DNA from: Bacteroidaceae bacterium
GTDB lineage: Bacteria; Bacteroidota; Bacteroidia; Bacteroidales; Bacteroidaceae
Direction of reading: 5' to 3'
Assembly (NCBI GenBank): GCA_017469925.1
Contig: JAFUFK010000012.1
Location: 1 to 64,000 of the forward strand
DNA length: 64,000 nt
Positions 52,325-59,928 of this stretch are shown one piece after another; within the stretch, counting starts at the first letter, position 1; every line of letters starts with the position of its first letter. Below the pieces are notes generated by a model. That model saw only the letters and a program-made list of their open reading frames with translations. It did not search any database and had not been told where the DNA came from. The position numbers and the translations under genes are program-made.

Positions 52325-54654
52325 ACAAATCGTTTACCTGCATCGGGCGGGGGCATGGTGCCCCCTGCCTGCCCTCGGGGCGCGAGGAGTGGGAGGAGAT
52401 GCGCCGCCAGCCGTGGCTCCAGGAGATGTGCCGCAGGATAGAGCAGGGCGAAGAGCAGTTGAAGCATCGGCTACCCGTGTGGACACCGCATTGCGCGGAA
52501 TTCCGTGGAAACCACCGCGCCATCTCGGATGCCCTGCGCCCCCTCAGCCGACTGATGATGGACTTCGACGAGAAGGGGCACACGGGCGACATACTGTCGC
52601 AGTTAAAAGTTAAAAGTAAAAAGTTGAAAGTGGCTGGCTTGGAGGTGCTGCTGGTGGAGGAGTCGGTAAGGCGCGGGACGCACGTGCTGGTGGCGTTGCC
52701 CGAGGGCATGACGGCCGACGAGGCGCAACGGCTGATGGCGGAGGCGACGGGATTCGTGCCCGACAAGGCCGTGAAGGACGTAGCCAGGTGCATCTACATG
52801 GTGCCCGAGGACCATACGCGATACGTGAGCGAGAGGCTGTTCGATGCCAGCGAGCACACAGGGAAGACAGAGGAGCAAAACATGAACAGAGAAGAGAAAG
52901 AGAATGCTCAATTTTCAATTTTCAATTCTCAATTAAGTTATCGCGGCATCCCCTACTCCACCATCGTTGCGGAGTTTTGGGCGCGCACGGGCGGCGAACC
53001 GGTGGAGGGCGAAAGGAATGTGAGGCTGCACCAACTGGCCGTCTGCCTGCGTAGCATCTGCGACAATCGGCGCGACGTGCTCATGCAGGTGATGCCGCGC
53101 CTGGGGCTCGACGAGCAGGAGGTGAGGTCGATCGTGGACAGCGCCACAAAGGAGGCTCCGAAGGGAATTTCGAAACTGATGCAAGGCATCGTTTCGAGTG
53201 AAGAACGAAGAGTGAAGAGTGAAGAATCAGAGTTGCTCAACCGCTCTGATACGAACTCTAATCCTTCACCCCTCACCCTTCATCCTTTACCTAAGAAAAA
53301 CACCCTTCCCATCGGTCTTCGGGAGTCGCTTGTGGGCGTGCCGGTGGAGATGCAGATGCCCGTGCTCTGCGGCGTGTTGCCCCTGGCTGCGGCGTACGCC
53401 GACGGGGTGGAGGTGGAGTACTGCGACGGGCAGCGCCACCGGCTGGGCCTCATGAGCATCATCCGAGGCGAACAAGCCAGCGGGAAATCGGTGGTGAAGG
53501 GGGCCATAGACGTGTGGAAGCGCCAACTCGACGAGGAAGACCGCCTGGCGCGCCGCCGCGAGGAGCAGTGGCGCGAGCGCAAGAAGGGGCGCAAGGCCAA
53601 CGAGAAGGCTCCGGAGGACCCGCGGGTGCTCGTTAGGATGATGCCCGTCACCGTGTCGTGCTCCACCCTGCTGCGCCGACTGAAGAACGCGCAGGGCCAC
53701 ACGCTCTACTCCTTCGGCGAGGAACTGGACACGCTACGCAAGACGAACGGCGCAGGCTCGTGGTCGTCGAAGTACGACATCTACCGCCTCTCCTTCGACC
53801 AGGGCGAGTGGGGACAGGACTACAACTCGGACGCGGCGGAGAGCGGGGTCGTACGCGTGGCGTACAACTGGACGATGCTGGGCACGAACGGCGCCATGCG
53901 CAAGTGTTTCCGGCAGGACAACATCGAGAACGGCCTCTCCTCGCGCATACTCGTGGCCGAGATGCCCGACGCGAGTTTCCAGCGGATGCCCCGGTTCGGT
54001 CGCCGCTCGGCGGAGGACGAGGCGCGCATCCAGGAGGCCGTCGGCCGCCTGCGCTCCTGCTCGGGGTTCGTCGATACGCCCCGCCTCCGCAAGGCCATCG
54101 GGCGGTGGGTGGAGGAGAAGCGCGTGGAGGCCGCCAAGGACATCGACTACGTGAAGGACACGTATCGCAAGCGCGCTGCCGTCATCGGCTTCCGGTGTGG
54201 CGTCATCCATCATCTGCTACAGACCCTCCCCCAACCCCTCCCTTTTAGGGAGGGGAGTAGTAACAATTCCGAACATGAGGGATTGCAAAAGAAAAATGTA
54301 CCTACCCCCCTCCCTACAAGGGAGGGGCAAGGGGGAGGGTCTGAGGGGGTCGCAACGATTCGTTTCGCCCTCATGATGGCGGAGTACTGCCTCGCCCAGC
54401 AGATAGCAGCCTTCGGCGAGACGCTGCAAGGCGAGTATGCCAGCAGCGAGAGCGAGCAACGCCGACAGGGAACGAACCACAGCGTTTACGACCAGTTGCC
54501 AAAGACGTTCACGCTGGGCGACCTGCGCGTGCTGAAGCAGGGCTTCTGCGGCGAGTCCGCCCTGCGGAAAATCATCTCTCGCTGGTGCCTCGACCGCTGG
54601 GCGGAGAAAATCGACAAGTCGCACTGGAGGAAAACGGAAAGTGTGACTGTGTGA
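52315..54654 (+). CDS. DUF3987/VirE-N (BT4734-like) protein with in-frame repeat insertions
   Basis: This 779-aa protein has an N-terminal BT4734-like (VirE N) domain (about 10-175) and a C-terminal DUF3987 primase/helicase-like domain. The latter has a Walker-type loop (IIRGEQASGKSVV, about 380-392) and TLYSFGEELDTLRK. Three short repeat insertions are translated in frame: LKVKSKKLKVAG, AQFSIFNSQLSY, and a Ser/Glu stretch near residue 295-325. A 122-bp palindromic element (54221-54342) is also translated, as PTPLPTREGQGGGSEG and flanking residues. Family members are linked to mobile elements. The start is 52315, or 52321 with a 4-bp overlap. Confidence 0.85.
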   Translation: MEMNKSFTCIGRGHGAPCLPSGREEWEEMRRQPWLQEMCRRIEQGEEQLKHRLPVWTPHCAEFRGNHRAISDALRPLSRLMMDFDEKGHTGDILSQLKVKSKKLKVAGLEVLLVEESVRRGTHVLVALPEGMTADEAQRLMAEATGFVPDKAVKDVARCIYMVPEDHTRYVSERLFDASEHTGKTEEQNMNREEKENAQFSIFNSQLSYRGIPYSTIVAEFWARTGGEPVEGERNVRLHQLAVCLRSICDNRRDVLMQVMPRLGLDEQEVRSIVDSATKEAPKGISKLMQGIVSSEERRVKSEESELLNRSDTNSNPSPLTLHPLPKKNTLPIGLRESLVGVPVEMQMPVLCGVLPLAAAYADGVEVEYCDGQRHRLGLMSIIRGEQASGKSVVKGAIDVWKRQLDEEDRLARRREEQWRERKKGRKANEKAPEDPRVLVRMMPVTVSCSTLLRRLKNAQGHTLYSFGEELDTLRKTNGAGSWSSKYDIYRLSFDQGEWGQDYNSDAAESGVVRVAYNWTMLGTNGAMRKCFRQDNIENGLSSRILVAEMPDASFQRMPRFGRRSAEDEARIQEAVGRLRSCSGFVDTPRLRKAIGRWVEEKRVEAAKDIDYVKDTYRKRAAVIGFRCGVIHHLLQTLPQPLPFREGSSNNSEHEGLQKKNVPTPLPTREGQGGGSEGVATIRFALMMAEYCLAQQIAAFGETLQGEYASSESEQRRQGTNHSVYDQLPKTFTLGDLRVLKQGFCGESALRKIISRWCLDRWAEKIDKSHWRKTESVTV
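54221..54342. repeat. 122-bp palindromic element, copy B, inside the DUF3987 gene
   Basis: Perfect 12-bp terminal inverted repeats, AGACCCTCCCCC (54221-54232) and GGGGGAGGGTCT (54331-54342), enclose two CCTCCC/GGGAGG hairpins. The element is read through in frame. Its centre resembles copy C more than copy A. Confidence 0.9.
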
Positions 54655-54674
54655 CATGTGACTTTGTGACATTA
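54643..54674 (+). repeat. GTGAC-type short repeat, block 3
   Basis: It overlaps the end of the DUF3987 gene. 54650-54674 are identical to the reverse complement of 46824-46848. Confidence 0.75.
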
Positions 54675-54711
54675 AGGAAGTTAAAAATTGAAAATTAAAA
54701 ATTGAGATATT

Positions 54712-55263
54712 ATGGAACTGATACTGAAACGCATAGCAAAGCGAAAGACCTATACGATTGGACATCTTTGGATTCTCCCTGACTCCCTCCTTGATAGGGA
54801 GGGGAGTGGTAAAAACTCTGAAAATGAAGCATTTCAAAAGACAAATGTATCTGCTCCCCTCCCTACAAGGGAGGGGCAGGGGAGTGGGTCTGCGGGGGAG
54901 AGTCTTGAGGGTCCCTTTTGCGACACCCTGGAGCCCACGTGGCGCGACTACGAGCACGGACAGCGGAAGATACCCGGACGCTCGGCCATCCCCGAGGGCA
55001 GGTATGCCGTGGTCATCTCCTGGAGCCCGAAGTTCAAGCAGTGGCTTCCCGTCCTGCTCGGAGGGCCGGAGTTCAACAAGCGGTGGCAGGGCATCCGCAT
55101 CCATGCCGGAAACACCTGCCACGACACGGAGGGCTGCATACTGGTGGGCGAGAACCGCCGCGTGGGCGAAGTGCTCGACTCGCGCCTGTGGCTCCACCGC
55201 CTGAAGCAGAAAATCGTGGAGGCGAAGGACAGGGGCGAGGCCGTCCACCTGACGGTGATGTAG
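54712..55263 (+). CDS. DUF5675 family protein with an in-frame palindromic element
   Basis: This 183-aa protein has family blocks at the start (MELILKRIAKRKTYTIGHLW) and after residue 65 (FCDTLEPTWRDYEHGQRKIP, then IRIHAGNTCHDTEGCILVGE). Between them, about 41 extra residues (for example NVSAPLPTREGQGSGSAG) come from a translated palindromic element at 54770-54891. DUF5675 proteins have an L,D-transpeptidase-like or hydrolase-like look with conserved His and Cys. Their role is unknown and they often accompany HU, smalltalk and amidase genes. Confidence 0.8.
   Translation: MELILKRIAKRKTYTIGHLWILPDSLLDREGSGKNSENEAFQKTNVSAPLPTREGQGSGSAGESLEGPFCDTLEPTWRDYEHGQRKIPGRSAIPEGRYAVVISWSPKFKQWLPVLLGGPEFNKRWQGIRIHAGNTCHDTEGCILVGENRRVGEVLDSRLWLHRLKQKIVEAKDRGEAVHLTVM
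54770..54891. repeat. 122-bp palindromic element, copy C, inside the DUF5675 gene
   Basis: It has the same layout as copy B: two CCTCCC/GGGAGG hairpins and an end at GTGGGTCT (54891). The left terminal repeat is degraded. The centre is about three-quarters identical to copy B by eye. Confidence 0.85.
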
Positions 55264-55332
55264 TATTAAAGAATGTTAAAATCGGAGCATGGCATGTCAG
55301 GCAGGGCTGTTTTGGCGTATATATAATAGTAG

Positions 55333-55917
55333 ATGAAGACGAACGACACGACACGGACAGGCCTGGAGCGCACGACGATGCGCCGCGCGGCGACGGGCGA
55401 CGGGGAGGCTCTGCGAACCCTCGTGGCCGAGCACGGACAGGCGCTCTTCGGACAGGCGCTGAGGCTACTGCCCACTCGCGAGGAGGCCGAGGATGCCCTG
55501 CAAGACGCCATGCTCCATGCCATGCGCTATGCCTATCAGTACGACGAACGGCGCAGTTCGCTCCGCACGTGGCTCACGCGCATCGTCTATACGACCTGCC
55601 TGCGACATATCGAACGGCGACCCGTGGCGCAGGTGGTGAGCCTCGACGGTCTGCCTGACGTCAGCGAGACGACGCTGGACGAGGCTTTCTCGACGGGCAA
55701 CGAAGAGCGCATCGCCCACCTGATGCAAGCCATGGAACAACTCACGGACGAGGAGCGCACGCTGCTCGCTCTGCGCTACGAGGAAGAGCGTCCGCTGACC
55801 GAGGTGGCCAGCCTCTTCGCCACCACGCCCGACGCACTCTACCAGCGCCTCCATCGCATTCGCAAACGATTGTATCACCTGATAATTCAACTCGAACATG
55901 AAGACCACGAACTCTGA
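55333..55917 (+). CDS. ECF-type RNA polymerase sigma factor
   Basis: This 194-aa protein has region 2 (about 30-95, ALFGQALRLLPTREEAEDAL and SSLRTWLTRIVYTTCLRHI) and region 4 (about 130-185, LTDEERTLLALRYEEERPLT and TTPDALYQRLHRIRKRLYHL). It lies at the head of a three-gene unit with a TonB-domain membrane protein (20-bp overlap) and an outer-membrane receptor. This suggests surface signalling or envelope-stress control of that receptor. Confidence 0.92.
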   Translation: MKTNDTTRTGLERTTMRRAATGDGEALRTLVAEHGQALFGQALRLLPTREEAEDALQDAMLHAMRYAYQYDERRSSLRTWLTRIVYTTCLRHIERRPVAQVVSLDGLPDVSETTLDEAFSTGNEERIAHLMQAMEQLTDEERTLLALRYEEERPLTEVASLFATTPDALYQRLHRIRKRLYHLIIQLEHEDHEL

Positions 55918-56575
55918 CCTCCGCGAGGCCCTGCGTCGCACCCGCCGACCCGAACTCCTGCTCTCCGACGACTTTGCCGACCGCCTCGTCCGTGCGGCCC
56001 GACACCGGCGCCAGTCCCTTGTGCGCCGCATTGCCGCCGTCTTGATAGGCTTGTTGCTCGTCAGTGGGCTCACCTATGCCACCGTGCGCATCGGCGGGGG
56101 AGGCCGGTTGCCGTGGTTGGAACAGAGGGAGATGCCCTGTCCGCCCAGCGAACTGGAGGTCCTGCCCGAGTTCCCCGGTGGCACGGATGCCCTGATGCAA
56201 TACTGGCTGAAGCACCTCCACTATCCCGAGTCGGCACAGGCGGACAGCATCGAGGGGCGCGTCATTGTCTCCTTCATCGTCGAGAAGGACGGGCGGCTGA
56301 CGGGCTTCCACGTGGAGCGCAGCGTGCGTGCTGACCTGGACAGCGCCGCCCTCTCCGTCGTGCGCGACATGCCTCGCTGGATGCCCGGCTATAGCAAGGG
56401 GCGGGCCGTCCGCTCGAAATACGTCATCCCCATTTGCTATCGCCTCGACAAAGGGGTGGGGGCACCTATTAGAAATATGTCAATCCGTAATCGTAGTTCC
56501 AAGGCCCTGAAGGGGCCACAGAATACAGGCAGGGGTGAAGCCCCTGCTAATGTCGGAGGGAGTAATAAGCCCTGA
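55898..56575 (+). CDS. TonB C-terminal domain membrane protein
   Basis: This 225-aa protein has a cytoplasmic N-terminus (about 40 residues), one transmembrane helix (about 44-62, IAAVLIGLLLVSGLTYATV) and a periplasmic TonB C-terminal domain (about 85-190, EGRVIVSFIVEKDGRLTGFH and RWMPGYSKGRAVRSKYVIP). It resembles an energy transducer, but its place after a sigma factor suggests it may also act as that factor's anti-sigma or sensor. The last about 35 residues come from a repeat element that begins near 56480 and are not part of the family. Confidence 0.85.
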   Translation: MKTTNSDLREALRRTRRPELLLSDDFADRLVRAARHRRQSLVRRIAAVLIGLLLVSGLTYATVRIGGGGRLPWLEQREMPCPPSELEVLPEFPGGTDALMQYWLKHLHYPESAQADSIEGRVIVSFIVEKDGRLTGFHVERSVRADLDSAALSVVRDMPRWMPGYSKGRAVRSKYVIPICYRLDKGVGAPIRNMSIRNRSSKALKGPQNTGRGEAPANVGGSNKP

Positions 56576-56690
56576 ATGGGCGACAGACTCCTCTGTCACC
56601 CCGTCGGGGTTATCCATCCTCTCGCTTTTAGCAGGGGATTCACCCCTGCCTGTGGTCTTGTCAGCCCTTCGGGCTTTGGGTGAAAGTCTA
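56480..56690. repeat. Intergenic inverted-repeat element, 24-bp arms
   Basis: The arms 56526-56549 and 56629-56652 are complementary at 23 of 24 positions. Smaller stems (CCCTGAAGGGGC near 56508, GCCCTTCGGGC near 56664) flank them. The left half is translated as the tail of the TonB protein. It may also form a terminator before the receptor gene. Confidence 0.75.
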
Positions 56691-56718
56691 ATACTATACA
56701 CTCTAATACTATAATCTT

Positions 56719-59550
56719 ATGAAACCGATATTCGCTATGCTGCCTCTGGTGGCAGCCCTCTCCTTTGTGCCTTGTTCTTCCAGTGCCCAGACGGTCATCG
56801 AGGGCACGGTGACGGACTCTCTCGGACAGGCTGTGGACGCCTTCGTGACCGTTGGGCCGAAGGGCACGGGCGGCATTCTCAAGTACGCCGACACCGATGC
56901 CAAAGGCCACTACCGACTGGAGTTCCGAACCACGGCCGACTCCCTGACCGTCACCGCATCGGGGCTTACCATCGGCAATCGGGCACGCATCGTGGCCAAC
57001 CGTTCGCAGAGGGTGGACTTCCGTGTGCGCGAACAGCAGATGGAACTGAAGGAGGTGACCGTCAAGGCCGACAAAATCCGACAGCACGGCGACACGCTCA
57101 GTTACCTTGTCGGAGCCTATCAACAGCAGGGCGACCGCGTCATCGGCGACGTGCTGAAGCGTATGCCGGGCATCGAGGTGTCGGAGAGCGGAGCCATCAA
57201 GTTCAACGGCAAGGCCATCAAGAAGTTCTACGTCGAGGACATGGACCTCCTGCAAGGGCGCTATGGCTTGGCCACGAACAACATCAACGCCTCGGACGTG
57301 GCCAGTGTGCAGGTGCTGGAGCACCACCAACCCATCAAAGCCTTGCAGGACAAAGGCATCACCGACGACGTGGTCATCAACCTGAAACTGAAGAACTCGG
57401 CAAAGGGCACCGTGGCCGTGAACACGATGGTGGGTGCAGGATGGCAGCAGTCGAGCCCGTGGCGCATCGGCAGTCGTCCCCTTTCCGACGGGGCGAAGGT
57501 CATCGGCCAGAACCCGTTGTGGGCCGCCGAAGTGGTAGGCATGTACTTCGCCAAGCGTCGCCAGAACATGTCTTTATATAAAGGTAACAACACGGGCGAC
57601 GACGTGTCGGCGGAATTGACCTCGCACTATTCCAGCATCAACAGCGTCGGCCTCTATCCTTTCTGCCCCACGAATGCCGTCCTGCCCTCGGGTGCAGGCC
57701 TGTCGCAGAAGCGCACCTTCGACAACCACAGCCACATCGCCACCATGAACCACCTGGAGAAGGCGGGCAAGGATTCGGAGGTGACGGTGAACGTGGCGTA
57801 CCGCCACGACGACATCCGGCGCGAAGGTACGTCGGAGAGCGACCGCTTCGTCACCGACGACACCCGCCTGCTGACCACCGAGACGCTGACCTCGCGCACG
57901 CACCTCAACGACCTCAGCGGCAACCTCCGCTATATGTGGAACGCCAAGGACGGTTTCCTGGCCAACGTCGTGAAGTTCGACGGCAGTTGGAACGACGACC
58001 ATGTGGAGGGGCTGCTCAATTCACAAGGCATAATGCACAATTCACAATTACCTGCGGGGAGTAACCAGCAGGTTAGGGACTATGGCAGTGAGGCTGTCCA
58101 TCAGCACTTCGACCGTCCCTCGCTTGCCGTCAGCAACACCACCAACCTCATCAAGAACATCGGCAAGCATACGCTCGACCTGCATTTCTCCGCTGGCTAT
58201 GCGCAGCGCCCCAACACGCTGACGGTGGGTGTGGATTCGCTTTCGTATATGGATAATTCCGCGAGCATAGCCAATCCTCAATCTTCAATTTTCAATTCTC
58301 AATTTTACCGGCAAGACATCGAATCGCGCCACATCGACGCCAACTTCCACACCAACTACAACTTCCGTTTCGGCTTCTTCACCCTCGCCTACGGTGTGAT
58401 TGCCAATGCCAGTCTCCACGGCATTACGACCGACCTCGACGGCTTCGTGCCGCCCGTGTCGGGTCGTGTGGACAGCGATTCTGTCGCCGACGCCCCCTCT
58501 CTCCGGAATGACCTCTGGTACAACACCTACGAACTGACCCTTGGGCAGCACTACAAATGGGAGCGAGGCAGTTGGCGCATCAGCCTCGGCTGTCCCCTGA
58601 ACCTCTATACGCAGACCCTCGATGATCGCGTGCGCGACGACCGGCACGGCTACGTCCACCTGCTCGTATCGCCCAACTTCTCCACCAGTTACGACTGGCG
58701 CGACTGGAGCGGAAGCGTCAGTGTCTCGTATTACAGAAACGTGGGCGACCCGGGCGGTATCTATTCGGGTTACATCATGTCGAACTACCGCACCTTCCAG
58801 CGCTCCTACGTCGAGCAACTCTCCGAGACCGACCGCGTGGGCACCAGTGCCAGCATCGGCTATCGGAGCGCCCTGAATGCCCTCTTCTTCCGCCTCAACG
58901 CCAGTTACAACCACACCCGCGACAACCAAATCTACGGCTACACCTACGAGGGTGCCACCAGCGTCGTTCAAGCCGTCAATCAGGCCACCACTTCTGACTC
59001 CTACAAACTCGGCTTCGACTTCAGCAAGGGCTTCGATTGGCTGCAAACCACCCTCCGTGCCTTTGGCGGTTACGGCCACAGCCACAGCGAACAACTGGTA
59101 GCCGGGCAACTCTATCCCTTCAACAGCCGCACCATCAGCCTCGGAGCCGGCGGCACCATCACGCCCCTGCCTTGGCTCAACTTCGTCCTGAGCAGTGGCT
59201 ATAGTTGGAACACCAGTAGGACGGACAGTGGCAGCAGCGAATTCGCCCGCACCATTCGCTCTGCCACCCAACGCCTCTCCATGAACTTCTATGTCACCAA
59301 GCGAATGACTCTCGCCGCCTCCGTCGAGGACAACTATACGAACCTCACCGCCACCCACCGCCACGCTTGGTTCGGCGACGTCAAGGCCAAGTACAAAATC
59401 GGTCGCTGTGATCTGGAACTCCAACTCAACAACCTCTTCGACCAGCGTCGCTACACCCGCGTCACCTATTCCGGCCTCGACATCTACACTCACACCTCCC
59501 AACTCCGTCCGCGCAACGTCCTTGCCACCGTCCGCTTCAAGTTGCTGTGA
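56719..59550 (+). CDS. Outer-membrane receptor-like beta-barrel with carboxypeptidase-like domain
   Basis: This 943-aa protein has a signal peptide (about 1-23), a carboxypeptidase-like regulatory domain (about 26-105, VIEGTVTDSLGQAVDAFVTV) and a plug-like domain (about 110-215, VIGDVLKRMPGIEVSESGAI). A long barrel follows, ending in an aromatic-rich strand (LATVRFKLL). No SusD partner is adjacent. Short AT-rich repeats are translated in two barrel loops (58015-58051 and 58276-58306, for example QSSIFNSQFYRQ). It belongs with the sigma factor and TonB-domain genes upstream. Confidence 0.87.
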   Translation: MKPIFAMLPLVAALSFVPCSSSAQTVIEGTVTDSLGQAVDAFVTVGPKGTGGILKYADTDAKGHYRLEFRTTADSLTVTASGLTIGNRARIVANRSQRVDFRVREQQMELKEVTVKADKIRQHGDTLSYLVGAYQQQGDRVIGDVLKRMPGIEVSESGAIKFNGKAIKKFYVEDMDLLQGRYGLATNNINASDVASVQVLEHHQPIKALQDKGITDDVVINLKLKNSAKGTVAVNTMVGAGWQQSSPWRIGSRPLSDGAKVIGQNPLWAAEVVGMYFAKRRQNMSLYKGNNTGDDVSAELTSHYSSINSVGLYPFCPTNAVLPSGAGLSQKRTFDNHSHIATMNHLEKAGKDSEVTVNVAYRHDDIRREGTSESDRFVTDDTRLLTTETLTSRTHLNDLSGNLRYMWNAKDGFLANVVKFDGSWNDDHVEGLLNSQGIMHNSQLPAGSNQQVRDYGSEAVHQHFDRPSLAVSNTTNLIKNIGKHTLDLHFSAGYAQRPNTLTVGVDSLSYMDNSASIANPQSSIFNSQFYRQDIESRHIDANFHTNYNFRFGFFTLAYGVIANASLHGITTDLDGFVPPVSGRVDSDSVADAPSLRNDLWYNTYELTLGQHYKWERGSWRISLGCPLNLYTQTLDDRVRDDRHGYVHLLVSPNFSTSYDWRDWSGSVSVSYYRNVGDPGGIYSGYIMSNYRTFQRSYVEQLSETDRVGTSASIGYRSALNALFFRLNASYNHTRDNQIYGYTYEGATSVVQAVNQATTSDSYKLGFDFSKGFDWLQTTLRAFGGYGHSHSEQLVAGQLYPFNSRTISLGAGGTITPLPWLNFVLSSGYSWNTSRTDSGSSEFARTIRSATQRLSMNFYVTKRMTLAASVEDNYTNLTATHRHAWFGDVKAKYKIGRCDLELQLNNLFDQRRYTRVTYSGLDIYTHTSQLRPRNVLATVRFKLL

Positions 59551-59654
59551 GTGGGAGGGGGGCGAAACATAAAGGATGCTATGAAGGATTAGTGTGCACT
59601 GGTACAACATCTTCGTGATTGTGCCGCACACTTCGGAAAGAATTGTCTCAAAGC

Positions 59655-59687
59655 ATTGTGGATATTGCGGGAAAAGTTGTATCTTTG
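59655..59687 (+). promoter_or_regulatory. Promoter for the small protein at 59715
   Basis: ATTG at 59655-59658 and TATCTTTG at 59680-59687 are 21 bp apart. The ATG is 28 bp downstream. Confidence 0.65.
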
Positions 59688-59714
59688 CAGCGTCAACCTA
59701 CAAAAACGAGGAAT

Positions 59715-59927
59715 ATGAGTTACTCCCCAATGGCACAATTGGAACTGATGAACGCCGTGGCCAACATCAACTCCGAGGCAGAACTCAATGAGTTCAAGAG
59801 TTTGTTGGCTCATTACTTTGCCCAAAAGGCTCAGAAGGCCATCGACAAGATGTGGGACGAGGGAATCATCAACGAAACCACCATCCAGCAATGGGGTAAG
59901 GAACACATGCGTACACCGTATTTATAA
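59715..59927 (+). CDS. Small conserved-looking protein, possible orphan antitoxin
   Basis: This 70-aa acidic helical protein begins MSYSPMAQLELMNAVANINS and ends WGKEHMRTPYL. It looks like the small first genes of toxin-antitoxin pairs in Prevotella, but no toxin gene follows. The next gene converges one base later. I do not know its function. The ATG at 59715 fits the promoter at 59655-59687. Confidence 0.65.
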   Translation: MSYSPMAQLELMNAVANINSEAELNEFKSLLAHYFAQKAQKAIDKMWDEGIINETTIQQWGKEHMRTPYL

Positions 59928-59928
59928 A

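Noticed and set aside
58285-59631. A 448-codon open frame on the minus strand
   Set aside because: It lies opposite the receptor barrel gene and has the same low-complexity mirror composition.
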